From Nostoc sp. PCC 7107 (GTDB lineage Bacteria; Cyanobacteriota; Cyanobacteriia; Cyanobacteriales; Nostocaceae): a DNA stretch of 64,000 bases. Positions 37,499 to 45,039 of the stretch are shown here, one piece after another. The DNA is taken from positions 207,501 through 271,500 of the forward strand of contig NC_019676.1 of NCBI RefSeq assembly GCF_000316625.1. Reading direction: 5' to 3'. The notes under the pieces were generated by a model, which made no database searches, was not told where the DNA came from, and worked only from the letters and a program-made list of their open reading frames with translations. Position 1 is the stretch's first letter. Every line of letters starts with the position of its first letter. Made by a program: the position numbers and the translations under genes.

Positions 37499-37907
37499 TC
37501 AATACCTCAGCTTGTGCCAACAACTGCTCTAATTCTTGCAGAAATTGTTGGCTTCCGCACTTAGATTCTGCTGCTGTGGGCTTTACCACAAATACCAACC
37601 GCCATCCTGGAGATAATTTTGGCAACAACTGATGCAAAGCTGCTGCCATTTGACGTTTAATTCGGTTACGCACGACAGCTTTTTTACTGACTTTCGTGCT
37701 GATTGATATGCCAATTTGTGTGCTAACAACTTTTTTGACTTCAGTTGCCAGTTTAGTTGTGCTGGCAGTATCCCCAGAAGGTTCTGGAGAATGTCTCGGC
37801 CGTAAAGCTCTCAAGGTGAAATGAGAACTTTGTCGCCGAGTTCCTTCTCGGAAAACTGCCTGAAAATCTTTGCGAGATTTTAATCGATTCGCCTTGGGCA
37901 AAGCCAC
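37485..37907 (-). CDS. rnpA: Ribonuclease P protein component
   Basis: A 140-residue basic protein that binds the RNase P RNA and helps in 5' tRNA processing. It begins PKANRLKSRKDFQAVFREGTRRQS and contains the signature KKAVVRNRIKRQMAAALHQL (RNR motif) near residues 82-100. A polar insert of about 30 residues (RPRHSPEPSGDTASTTKLATEVK) sits between the first strands; it is a little longer than usual. GTG start at 37907, 25 bases after rpmH. Confidence 0.95.
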   Translation of the reverse strand: MALPKANRLKSRKDFQAVFREGTRRQSSHFTLRALRPRHSPEPSGDTASTTKLATEVKKVVSTQIGISISTKVSKKAVVRNRIKRQMAAALHQLLPKLSPGWRLVFVVKPTAAESKCGSQQFLQELEQLLAQAEVLNGHS

Positions 37908-37932
37908 AGCCCCTCTAGTTGCTGAAAACGCT

Positions 37933-38067
37933 CTAAACGCTCAGACGATAACGTCCTCTTTTTCTTCTAGCTTTAATCACGTTTCTTCCGTCTGGTGTAC
38001 GCATTCTGGCACGAAAACCGGAGGTTCTTTTTCTCTTACGGCATGTGCCGCCCAGGGTTCTTTTCAT
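37933..38067 (-). CDS. rpmH: 50S ribosomal protein L34
   Basis: A 44-residue highly basic protein, read with ATG at 38067 and TAG at 37933-37935. The translation starts [18 protein letters not shown], continues [17 protein letters not shown] and ends KRGRYRLSV, the bacterial L34 pattern. Too short for usual open-frame listings. It heads the run rpmH-rnpA-PH-yidC-jag-DUF177. Confidence 0.97.
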   Translation of the reverse strand: MKRTLGGTCRKRKRTSGFRARMRTPDGRNVIKARRKRGRYRLSV

Positions 38068-38223
38068 ACTGTTGTCCTCTAAGGCGATTCTTATAAAAAG
38101 TCACAATCTATAATCTTACTATTGTGTATGGTCAATAGTCCAGAGTCTATAGTTAAAAAGCAGAAAGTTGGGAAGCTAAGAATACAACAGCTAACAAGTG
38201 ACTATTGACCAGTGACTCATGAC

Positions 38224-38778
38224 TTAGCTGATACTTAAAATCCAAGACCCTACATAACGCAGTAGTGGGGTATCGCCAGGTGAGAGAACCTGACAGTTGA
38301 AATAGTAAATTCCACCGAAGGAAGGGTTCTGAACATTAGATAAAACTAATTCAACACTGCGACCTGCGGGGACTGGTTCTTGGGGAAATATTTCGATGAT
38401 TCGACCTTCCTTATCCCATTTAACTTCCGAAAGAGGCACTTTCTTGCCTTTGACGCGCACTTCTATTTTTTTGGGATCAAAACTTCCTTTGTAGTAATTT
38501 GGATAGGTAATGGCAAATTGAGCCACTGCCAATTTCATTTTTTGCTGGGGAATTCTCAGGATGTATCTATCAGTACTGTTTGTTTGTCCACCAAAATCTA
38601 ACCGGAAAGGCAGCTGGTTTTCAGCTTTCACGCCGCTGAATAGGGTTAATCCAGGTAAACTTTGTGCAAAGACTTGAGTTGTCAATCCTGTGACTAGGCA
38701 GCTAGTTACTGCTAAAGCCGAAAGAATCGCTACTTGTGGTTTGCGCCGAATCCAATTGCCAAAATGTAAACGTTGCAT
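38224..38778 (-). CDS. DUF2808 secreted protein
   Basis: A 184-residue protein with a long signal peptide (basic MQRLHFGNWIRRKP, hydrophobic core VAILSALAVTSCLVTGLTTQ, cleavage near VFAQS, about residue 39). The mature part is a beta-rich DUF2808 domain, found almost only in cyanobacteria, with NYYKGSFDPKKIEVRVKGK and FGGIYYFNCQVLSPGDTPLLRYVGSW. Expected in the periplasm or outer envelope; function unknown. 156 bases beyond the rpmH start on the same strand, so it may share or lie just upstream of that promoter. Confidence 0.86.
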   Translation of the reverse strand: MQRLHFGNWIRRKPQVAILSALAVTSCLVTGLTTQVFAQSLPGLTLFSGVKAENQLPFRLDFGGQTNSTDRYILRIPQQKMKLAVAQFAITYPNYYKGSFDPKKIEVRVKGKKVPLSEVKWDKEGRIIEIFPQEPVPAGRSVELVLSNVQNPSFGGIYYFNCQVLSPGDTPLLRYVGSWILSIS

Positions 38779-38969
38779 AGTTAGGCTCCTCTAGCAGATA
38801 TAGCTGGTTGATGTAAATACTTTAGTTGAGTATTCGTAACTAAACTTTACTACTGAATTCTTGACAATGGACGACTAGTTCCAATAAAAAGTGCCATCAG
38901 CCTCCTATGGCAGTTTCTATTGGAAATAGATACTAGTCTGTTTACTCAGCACTTTCAACTCAGCACTGG

Positions 38970-39016
38970 CTAAACGCCCCGCTACCGCTCTAAGCGCAGC
39001 CATGCCCGCAGGGCTT
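38970..39016. repeat. Nostoc-type dispersed repeat
   Basis: Contains CTAAACGCCCCGCTACCGCT and AGCCATGCCCGCAGGGCT, GC-rich against the AT-rich surroundings. The sequence type recurs in intergenic regions of Nostoc-like genomes. Confidence 0.55.
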
Positions 39017-39427
39017 TACAGCACTTTCAAAAACGTATATGTTGCTAAATATGTACAAGTGTATCTAAATTTTGAGAGCTTTGTTATAAAAATTGAGCTA
39101 TAAAATTAGCGATCGCTCTGGAGATTGGGCTAAATTAATAAAAATAAGTTGGTATCAATGAAATAGTAATCTTTAAAAAATCATCAAATTATTAAGCTTT
39201 AAAACTTTTACGAAGATTCCACTATGTAAGTAAGGCAAAATTTTTCAATCTGGAAAAGAACCTAAAGACAAAGATGTAAACTGGGGAATCAACATAGCAT
39301 TAGCAATATGTAAACCTATCGGTCACGATCAGCAAGTGTGACCTATACCAGGGGTAAAATCCGGCTTTAGCCTGAGAACTAAAAGTAGGAAAGATAAAGT
39401 TCAAGATTCAATCTACAAATTCAAGCG

Positions 39428-39528
39428 ATCTCTAGCAATAATGGCAGCTTCACTAGGTAGGAGTAGGAGACATCCCTTACGGGGGGACACAGGTTTTGCA
39501 GAGATGTAAGTATTTATCTCTAGGAGAT
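39428..39528 (+). promoter_or_regulatory. Folded leader of the pnt operon
   Basis: ATCTCTAGCAA (39428-39438) can pair with TTGCAGAGAT (39496-39505) through ten base pairs with one bulge, enclosing a GC-rich loop with GTAGGAGTAGGAG and ACGGGGGGAC. A second small hairpin, ATCTC (39516-39520) with GAGAT (39524-39528), covers the Shine-Dalgarno AGGAG of pntAA (39522-39526). Whether the two alternate is a guess. Confidence 0.4.
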
Positions 39529-39531
39529 TTC

Positions 39532-40704
39532 ATGAGAATAGCAGTTGCTAAAGAAATAGAAGTTTGTGAACGTCGTGTAGGATTAAATCCTGACACTGTT
39601 GCCCGATTAGTTAAACAAGGTTTAGAAGTCTGGGTAGAAAAAGGTGCAGGAGAACGTTCCTTTTTTAGTGATTCTGCATATCAAGCAGCAGGCGCTCAAA
39701 TAATCACTGATACTGCTCAATTATGGAACGAAGCAGATATTTTATTAAAAGTTAGTCCACCACAAGAAAGAGAAGATGGACGCTCAGAAATTGATTTATT
39801 ACGAGAAGGCTCTGTTTTAATTAGCTTTCTCAATCCTTTAGGAAATCCGGTGGTGGCGCAGCAGTTAGCCAACCGCAAAGTTACAGCTTTGAGCATGGAA
39901 TTGATCCCCCGCAGCACCAGAGCGCAAAGTATGGATGCTTTGTCCTCACAAGCTTCACTAGCAGGTTACAAAGCAGTCTTAATCGCCGCCGCCGCATTAC
40001 CAAAATATTTCCCCATGCTGACAACCGCAGCCGGCACCATCGCCCCAGCGAAAGTATTTATTATGGGTGCAGGTGTGGCAGGATTGCAAGCGATCGCCAC
40101 CGCCAGGCGTTTAGGCGCAATTGTCGAAGCCTTTGATATTCGTCCCGCCGTCAAAGAAGAAGTCCAAAGCTTAGGGGCAAAATTCGTCGAAGTCAAACTC
40201 GAAGAAGAAACCACAGCAGCTGGTGGTTATGCCAAAGAAATCTCCGAAGCCAGCAAACAGCGGACTCAAGAAGTGGTGACTGAACACGTCAAAAATGCTG
40301 ATATCGTCATTACTACCGCCCAAGTACCAGGAAGAAAAGCCCCACTGCTAGTCACAGAAGAAATGGTGGCACAGATGAAACCAGGTTCGGTGATTGTCGA
40401 TTTAGCAGCAGAACAAGGTGGGAACTGTGCTTGCACCGATCCCGGTAAAGATATTGTCTGGAATGGCATAACCATTATTGGCCCGATTAATCTTCCCTCA
40501 TCTATGCCAGTTCACGCCAGCCAACTGTATGCCAAGAACGTGACATCTTTGATGCAGCTGTTAATCAAAGATAAAACTTTGCAGATTAACTTTGCAGACG
40601 ACATCGTTGATGCAGCTTGCATTACCCACGCAGGCGAGATTCGTAATCAACGTGTTAAAGATGCACTGCAAGCTATCAACACTCAACAAACCGCAGTTAA
40701 TTAA
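39532..40704 (+). CDS. pntA: NAD(P) transhydrogenase subunit alpha part 1 (PntAA)
   Basis: The NAD(H)-binding dI component of the proton-translocating transhydrogenase, 390 residues from ATG 39532. The frame opens at 39496, but AGGAG six bases before 39532 and the family start MRIAVAKEIEVCERRVGLNP favour the later ATG. Motifs: RSTRAQSMDALSSQASLAGY (the conserved RQD-loop region), the Rossmann GAGVAGLQAIATARRLGA, and VIVDLAAEQGGNC. With PntAB and PntB it couples hydride transfer from NADH to NADP+ to proton entry. In cyanobacteria PntA is split into two genes, as here. Gap to pntAB is 81 bases and holds an inverted repeat. Confidence 0.95.
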   Translation: MRIAVAKEIEVCERRVGLNPDTVARLVKQGLEVWVEKGAGERSFFSDSAYQAAGAQIITDTAQLWNEADILLKVSPPQEREDGRSEIDLLREGSVLISFLNPLGNPVVAQQLANRKVTALSMELIPRSTRAQSMDALSSQASLAGYKAVLIAAAALPKYFPMLTTAAGTIAPAKVFIMGAGVAGLQAIATARRLGAIVEAFDIRPAVKEEVQSLGAKFVEVKLEEETTAAGGYAKEISEASKQRTQEVVTEHVKNADIVITTAQVPGRKAPLLVTEEMVAQMKPGSVIVDLAAEQGGNCACTDPGKDIVWNGITIIGPINLPSSMPVHASQLYAKNVTSLMQLLIKDKTLQINFADDIVDAACITHAGEIRNQRVKDALQAINTQQTAVN

Positions 40705-40714
40705 GCAGAATATT

Positions 40715-40760
40715 AACCGCCGATAAACGCAGATGAAGAGTACGGAGTTCATCGGCGGTT
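40715..40760 (+). repeat. Inverted repeat between pntAA and pntAB
   Basis: AACCGCCGAT (40715-40724) and ATCGGCGGTT (40751-40760), a perfect 10-bp stem with a 26-base loop containing ACGCAGATGA. It lies within the operon, in the middle of the 81-base gap, 25 bases before pntAB. No T-run follows. Confidence 0.75.
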
Positions 40761-40785
40761 CCTTTCACCAAGGAGTTTTTATTTC

Positions 40786-41079
40786 ATGACAGAAGCATTA
40801 CTTGCTGCTTTGTTTGTATTTGTTTTGGCATCTTTTATCGGCTTTGAAGTCATTAACAAAGTCCCACCAACCCTACATACACCCTTAATGTCCGGTTCAA
40901 ATGCGATTTCTGGCATTGCGGTACTGGGGGCGATAGTAGCTGCTGGTGCCAGAGAAACAAGTGTTTCGGTAATTCTGGGTTTGATTGCAGTAATCCTCGC
41001 CACAGTCAACGTTGTGGGCGGTTTCCTCGTCACCGACAGAATGCTGCAAATGTTCAAAAAAAAGGAGATTAAGGCGTGA
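40786..41079 (+). CDS. NAD(P) transhydrogenase subunit alpha part 2 (PntAB)
   Basis: A 97-residue membrane component with three helices (about 4-24, 34-56, 60-84), corresponding to the C-terminal membrane part of a full-length PntA. The pattern LHTPLMSGSNAISGIAVLGAIVAAG is the family signature. The start is ATG 40786 with AGGAG 12 bases before. Its stop overlaps the GTG of pntB in GTGA, so the two membrane subunits are translationally coupled. Confidence 0.94.
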   Translation: MTEALLAALFVFVLASFIGFEVINKVPPTLHTPLMSGSNAISGIAVLGAIVAAGARETSVSVILGLIAVILATVNVVGGFLVTDRMLQMFKKKEIKA

Positions 41080-42479
41080 GCGACTTTTTACCAACTGGAA
41101 TTCAGCTGACGTACTTAGTCGCTGCATCCTTATTCATTTTCGGTTTGAAAAAGCTGGGTTCACCCGCCACCGCCCGGAATGGCAATGTGATTGCGGCTGT
41201 GGGGATGCTGTTGGCAATTGTGGCGACAATGCTGGATCAGCACGTACTGAATTATGAAATGATTTTGTTAGGCTTGGCCATTGGTTCAGGCATTGGTGCG
41301 ATCGCAGCCTATAAAGTCCAAATGACCGAAATGCCCCAAATGGTGGGTTTACTCAACGGTTTGGGCGGTGCAGCTTCAGCGTTAGTCGCTGTGGCGGAAT
41401 TTTGGCGATTACTAGAACACTCCCAACCCATCCCTCTAGATGTCAACATTTCTATGTTGTTGGATGTGTTGATTGGGGGTGTTACGTTCACAGGTAGTTT
41501 TCTCGCCTTCGCCAAATTACAAGGTTTAATTAGCGGTTCCCCCATTACATTTCCTTTCCAGCAGCCATTTAACTTGTTGCTGTTAGGTGCTTATCTAGCT
41601 GGTAGTGCTTACTTAATTGTCACGCCCGATAGCCTACCTATATTCTTGGCAGTAGTTGGGGTTTCTTTGGTATTGGGTGTGATGTTCGTCATCCCTATTG
41701 GTGGTGGCGATATGCCCGTGGTAATTTCGCTGTTGAACTCCTTGTCGGGTGTAGCTGCATCCGCCGCGGGGTTTGTGGTAATGAACAATATGTTAATTAT
41801 CGCTGGCGCATTGGTGGGAGCTTCTGGCCTCATCCTGACAGAAATCATGTGTAAAGCCATGAACCGTTCTCTGTTCAGCGTCCTATTCAGTGCTTTTGGT
41901 TCAGGTAGTGCGGCTGGTGGTGCGGCGGCGGCTGGTGCAACAGATCAAACCGTCCGCAGCATTGATCCCGAAGAAGGGGCGATGATGTTGGGTTATGCCC
42001 GGAACGTGGTAATTGTGCCTGGTTACGGTATGGCAGTTGCTCAAGCGCAACACAGCGTAAGGGAATTGGCAGATCAATTAGAACGTATGGGTGTAGATGT
42101 GAAGTATGCCATTCACCCTGTTGCGGGGAGAATGCCCGGACACATGAACGTGTTATTGGCAGAGGCGAATGTGCCTTACACCCAGTTGTATGACATGGAT
42201 GATATCAATCCCCAATTTGAGCAAGCGGATGTAGCTTTGGTAATTGGCGCGAATGATGTGGTAAATCCAGCGGCGCGTAGCGATACCAGTAGCCCAATTT
42301 ACGGAATGCCAATTTTGGAAGTAGATCGGGCAAAGCAAACAATTGTCATCAAGCGTGGGATGAGTGCGGGTTTTGCTGGTGTAGATAATGAGTTGTTCTA
42401 CAAAGAGAAAACCACAATGTTATTTGGTAGCGCGAAAGATATGGTGGCGAAGTTGGTTTCGGAAGTGAAGCAACTTTAA
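41076..42479 (+). CDS. pntB: NAD(P) transhydrogenase subunit beta
   Basis: A 467-residue subunit with about nine membrane helices forming the proton channel (residues 1-260) and a C-terminal NADP(H)-binding dIII domain. Seen: the channel segments MPQMVGLLNGLGGAASALVA and GGGDMPVVISLLNSLSGVAASAAGF, then the dIII motif NVVIVPGYGMAVAQAQHSVREL, HPVAGRMPGHMNVLLAEA and IGANDVVNPAA. All are intact. GTG start at 41076. Last gene of pntAA-pntAB-pntB. A dispersed repeat follows four bases after the stop. Confidence 0.96.
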   Translation: MSDFLPTGIQLTYLVAASLFIFGLKKLGSPATARNGNVIAAVGMLLAIVATMLDQHVLNYEMILLGLAIGSGIGAIAAYKVQMTEMPQMVGLLNGLGGAASALVAVAEFWRLLEHSQPIPLDVNISMLLDVLIGGVTFTGSFLAFAKLQGLISGSPITFPFQQPFNLLLLGAYLAGSAYLIVTPDSLPIFLAVVGVSLVLGVMFVIPIGGGDMPVVISLLNSLSGVAASAAGFVVMNNMLIIAGALVGASGLILTEIMCKAMNRSLFSVLFSAFGSGSAAGGAAAAGATDQTVRSIDPEEGAMMLGYARNVVIVPGYGMAVAQAQHSVRELADQLERMGVDVKYAIHPVAGRMPGHMNVLLAEANVPYTQLYDMDDINPQFEQADVALVIGANDVVNPAARSDTSSPIYGMPILEVDRAKQTIVIKRGMSAGFAGVDNELFYKEKTTMLFGSAKDMVAKLVSEVKQL

Positions 42480-42482
42480 CGA

Positions 42483-42508
42483 ACCACAGAGGCGCAGAGA
42501 GCGCGAAG
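42483..42508 (+). repeat. Dispersed repeat ACCACAGAGRCGCAGAG, copy 1
   Basis: ACCACAGAGGCGCAGAGAGCGCG, a frequent Nostoc-type repeat, in plus orientation just after pntB. Inverted copies lie at 43036-43064 and 54885-54910. Confidence 0.75.
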
Positions 42509-42629
42509 TAAAGAATTAGAAAATCAACTTGTCTTTAAATTCTCAACTTTAAAGGCAAGTTTTTTGCAAAACATTCTTTTGTGATAATTCTTAGCAGATT
42601 TAAACCAAATATACACAGATGAACATAAT

Positions 42630-42929
42630 TCATCTAATTATATTGATATACCAATGTAACGGACGTAAGTTAGAAATATGATCACTACCTCCCCAAGATT
42701 TCGGTATTATGTGGTCAATTTCCCAACCATAAGTAGATTGACGATTCCCATACTCATATCGATTTATTAATCTTCCAAATTGATCTATTCGCCAGATTCT
42801 TGGATCGTAATTTGGATTATTAAAGCCCTTTTCCCAAACTATTTGAATTTTAGTTAATTTTGCGCTATCTTGAGCCTTTTGATAAGCTAAAGCTAACGCA
42901 TAATGATTAGGTCTTACACTATTAAACAT
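42630..42929 (-). CDS. HNH endonuclease family protein
   Basis: A 99-residue protein with a C-terminal HNH core: YGWEIDHIIPKSWGGSDHISNLRPLHWYIN (about 66-95), with the DHI His, NLRPLHW Asn and His that make up the beta-beta-alpha metal fold. The N-terminal part (ALALAYQKAQ...WRIDQFGRLINRYEYG) is the usual extension of this small stand-alone class. The protein ends soon after the core (NIIR), so the end may be slightly shortened. Such genes occur in mobile elements and as solitary nucleases. The gene lies between inverted copies of a dispersed repeat (42483 and 43036), which hints at insertion. Confidence 0.85.
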   Translation of the reverse strand: MFNSVRPNHYALALAYQKAQDSAKLTKIQIVWEKGFNNPNYDPRIWRIDQFGRLINRYEYGNRQSTYGWEIDHIIPKSWGGSDHISNLRPLHWYINIIR

Positions 42930-43035
42930 ATTGTAGTTTCTCCTTCTTAAAGGCTAATTTTTATATTATAGTTCAAATGAACTAGTTTAGGGGTAAAAAA
43001 GGCTAAAACGCTTCTAAAATTTGGTTTTGCGATCG

Positions 43036-43096
43036 CTCCTATGTGTTCTCTGCGTCTCTGTGGTACCCTACGGGAAGCCGCTTGCGCGTCTACGTG
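43036..43096 (-). repeat. Dispersed repeat, copy 2, plus second repeat module
   Basis: 43036-43064 is the reverse complement of the ACCACAGAGACGCAGAG element. It is followed at once by TACCCTACGGGAAGCCGCTTGCGCGTC, another Nostoc-type repeat piece. Together they form a composite repeat ending just before the toxin gene. Confidence 0.7.
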
Positions 43097-43112
43097 AAAA
43101 AAGCGATTAATA

Positions 43113-43556
43113 CTACGATGTCAGAGTACGCGGATCAACAACTATAATCTCGGAGAACCGCTGAAAATCATCAACATTAAACGTCAGTAAATGTGTAATT
43201 TTGTGAGTCGCCATCGCCGCTACTAAACGTGTATCATGTACCTTTTTACCCATAACTTGGTATTGAACAATTAGAGATTCCCACTCACCAAAAATTCCTG
43301 GTGTATCAAGCTGCAATATAAATATCTTCTTTAATTGCTCAGATGTTTTTACTGCTTCAGAGATAGATATTCCTAACCCATTACTATTAATTGGCCTTGT
43401 GCAAACAGCCCAAAATTCAATAATATTTTGTGGAATTATATATAATAATTCGCCTTGCTGCTTGAGTAGAAAAATTGCCCTTTGAGTATCAACGTGCATT
43501 GGGCTGCTCTTCTGCACTAAACGCAGCAAAATATTAGTATCTACCAGATAGCTCAT
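43113..43556 (-). CDS. PIN-domain toxin (VapC-like ribonuclease)
   Basis: A 147-residue PIN-domain protein. The acidic site is visible: Asp6 in SYLVDTNILLRL, the Glu in QNIIEFWAVCTRP (about 48), the Asp in VHDTRLVAAMATHKI (about 103) and the final Asp in NVDDFQRF (about 124). PIN toxins cleave tRNA or rRNA. Its ATG lies in the antitoxin's stop region (ATGA, 4-base overlap), the usual arrangement for a type II toxin-antitoxin pair. The pair is in the accessory patch between pntB and the ferredoxin operon. Confidence 0.9.
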   Translation of the reverse strand: MSYLVDTNILLRLVQKSSPMHVDTQRAIFLLKQQGELLYIIPQNIIEFWAVCTRPINSNGLGISISEAVKTSEQLKKIFILQLDTPGIFGEWESLIVQYQVMGKKVHDTRLVAAMATHKITHLLTFNVDDFQRFSEIIVVDPRTLTS

Positions 43557-43831
43557 AAAATCTCATCTTCTCTGGTGTAAATACATTCTCGACTAATCGC
43601 TGCATTTGAAAGTGGTGGCGCTAAAGTAAAGACTGGATTATCTATTAAATCTCTGACAATATTTTCCCATTCTTCCTGATTTGATACTTGATAAAAAGAC
43701 ATTTCTTCCTGACTAATTAAGCTGTCTTCAATTAAAGATTCAAGATAAGCTTCTACCGATAAACCATGTTTAACAGCTTGAGCAATCAGACGCGCTTCAA
43801 TTTCTGGTTTCAATTGTATCTGTATAGTCAT
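43553..43831 (-). CDS. Antitoxin of the PIN toxin
   Basis: A 92-residue protein whose N-terminus (TIQIQLKPEIEARLIAQAVKHGLSVEAYLESLIEDSL) looks like a ribbon-helix-helix DNA-binding domain, followed by an acidic tail (NQEEWENIVRDLIDNPVF...) suited to wrap and block the toxin. It overlaps the PIN toxin gene by 4 bases and precedes it, as antitoxins usually do. It probably also represses its own operon. Confidence 0.85.
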   Translation of the reverse strand: MTIQIQLKPEIEARLIAQAVKHGLSVEAYLESLIEDSLISQEEMSFYQVSNQEEWENIVRDLIDNPVFTLAPPLSNAAISRECIYTREDEIL

Positions 43832-43931
43832 TGATTTACTCGCTACTTTATCTCTCTCTAATGGTCAAGTAATTAAAAATAAAAGGACTAGATTAACCAG
43901 TCCTTCTGTAAAGTTATTTAATTTGTTTATT

Positions 43932-44393
43932 TTAATAACGGGATTTTTTGTGTTTGAGTTTTTGCTTTTGCTTTCGTTTTGCAGAAGTAGCAACTGCCAA
44001 TTCTACCGGATAACCGACAACAGGAATTACTTGATACTTACGCTCATCTTCTAAGTTTCTGAGTTCTGTGTAATCTACCCAATGGATGCAATCAACGGGA
44101 CAGGTGTCAATTGCTTCTTGGATAATTTCTTCCGCGTCCCCATCTTGACGAATTACGCGCGATCGCCCGTAATCTGGTTCAATGTAAAAAGTATTTCGTG
44201 CTACATGGGCACAGTGTTTACAGCCAATACAGGTGATTTCGTCAACATAAACACCTTTTTGCCGCAACACTCCACCCAATTCCGGTTCCAAACCAGAACG
44301 TTCTTGGTTATCCCGCAAAAAACCGCCTAATTCTGGTTCCAAACCGGAACGATTATCTTCCTGTTCTTCTGGCGAAGGCAGAAAATCAGCCAT
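43932..44393 (-). CDS. Ferredoxin with single [4Fe-4S] domain and N-terminal repeats
   Basis: A 153-residue ferredoxin. Residues 12-44 hold two copies of RSGLEPELGG(F/V)LR at a 17-residue spacing. Then comes a Fer4_13-type domain: ITCIGCKHC gives three ligands and IDTCPVDC the fourth, about 35 residues later; NTFYIEPDYGRSRVIRQDGDAE lies between. The C-terminus is a basic tail (KRKQKQKLKHKKSRY). The domain is typical of cyanobacterial and plastid ferredoxins encoded with Ycf35. The start overlaps the stop of the DUF1257 gene by one base (TAATG), so it is the last gene of DUF2997-Ycf35-ferredoxin. Redox partner unknown. Confidence 0.9.
   Translation of the reverse strand: MADFLPSPEEQEDNRSGLEPELGGFLRDNQERSGLEPELGGVLRQKGVYVDEITCIGCKHCAHVARNTFYIEPDYGRSRVIRQDGDAEEIIQEAIDTCPVDCIHWVDYTELRNLEDERKYQVIPVVGYPVELAVATSAKRKQKQKLKHKKSRY
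44272..44351 (-). repeat. Tandem 51-bp coding repeat in ferredoxin gene
   Basis: Two copies of a 29-base block (44272-44300 and 44323-44351) differ at only five or so positions and are 51 bases apart. They encode RSGLEPELGG twice. Confidence 0.85.
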
Positions 44394-44779
44394 TACGCAC
44401 TCCAGCGTTGTACTACTAAGCGAATAGAACCGTCGGCATTTTTCTGTTGTTCAGCAACTTGAAAGCCAGCCAGCGCAGTTTCTTTAACAACTGTTTGATA
44501 AGCATAACGCTGGGTTACTTGGCGCAAGAAACCATCTACAGACAGATTTTGTTGCCAATATTGCAAGTCAGCAACTAGTTCGTATTCTTTGCCATTCCAT
44601 CTAAAGCCGATGTCATAGCCATTTTCCTGCTCGATGGTCACTTCCGCAGGATGGGTTTGACCACGATAACCACGTACCTCACGGGGGCCGGGTTTCCAGT
44701 CGATGCCCAATTCAGTTAGCGCATCTTTTAAGGAATCAAGGTTACGGATTTGAGTCTTAATTTGGCTAAAGTGTGACAT
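44393..44779 (-). CDS. ycf35: DUF1257 protein (Ycf35)
   Basis: A 128-residue soluble protein of the Ycf35/DUF1257 family, known from cyanobacteria and red-algal plastids. It starts MSHFSQIKTQIRNLDSLKDALTELG and includes the conserved GYRGQ, NGYDIGFRWNGKEYELVADLQYW and RYAYQTVVKE segments. Function not established. It lies between the DUF2997 gene (38 bases upstream of it) and the ferredoxin (one-base overlap), a conserved trio that suggests a shared redox or iron-sulfur role. Confidence 0.92.
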   Translation of the reverse strand: MSHFSQIKTQIRNLDSLKDALTELGIDWKPGPREVRGYRGQTHPAEVTIEQENGYDIGFRWNGKEYELVADLQYWQQNLSVDGFLRQVTQRYAYQTVVKETALAGFQVAEQQKNADGSIRLVVQRWSA

Positions 44780-44817
44780 GGTGGTTGTAAATCAACGACA
44801 ATAAACTGCTGGAAAAC

Positions 44818-45027
44818 TTACCATTCGCTGTAAGTAGCTTGTGTATTCGCCAGATTGGATTCTTGTATTTGATTGGCGAAAAATTCTGAGGTTGGCTCTT
44901 GATTAAGTACTTGCCCCAGTTGTGCTTCAATTGCCGCTGTTACCTCAGCACAAGAAGCACCCACAATGCCAGTGACTTTCTCTTGTACGCGACCGTCTGG
45001 ATAAATTATGAATTCTAATGTCTCCAT
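44818..45027 (-). CDS. DUF2997 protein
   Basis: A 69-residue soluble protein (from ATG 45027; an upstream TTG at 45039 is in frame but less likely). It begins METLEFIIYPDGRVQEKVTGIVGASCAEVTAAIE, the DUF2997 pattern, with one conserved Cys in GASC. Function unknown. First gene of the DUF2997-Ycf35-ferredoxin operon. Confidence 0.88.
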   Translation of the reverse strand: METLEFIIYPDGRVQEKVTGIVGASCAEVTAAIEAQLGQVLNQEPTSEFFANQIQESNLANTQATYSEW

Positions 45028-45039
45028 TCTCTTGGCCAA

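Larger units (their letters stand above)
38779..39531. other. Intergenic with repeats and pnt leader
   Basis: 753 bases before pntAA. Near 38970-39015 is a composite repeat (CTAAACGCCCCGCTACCGCTC ... GCCCGCAGGGCT) that I recognise as a frequent Nostoc-type dispersed repeat. The last 110 bases (39428 to the start) can fold and are given separately. No gene is seen. Confidence 0.55.

Noticed and set aside
42630-42929. HNH gene as a pseudogene
   Set aside because: The frame has an ATG, no internal stop and an intact HNH core; only the very end seems short.
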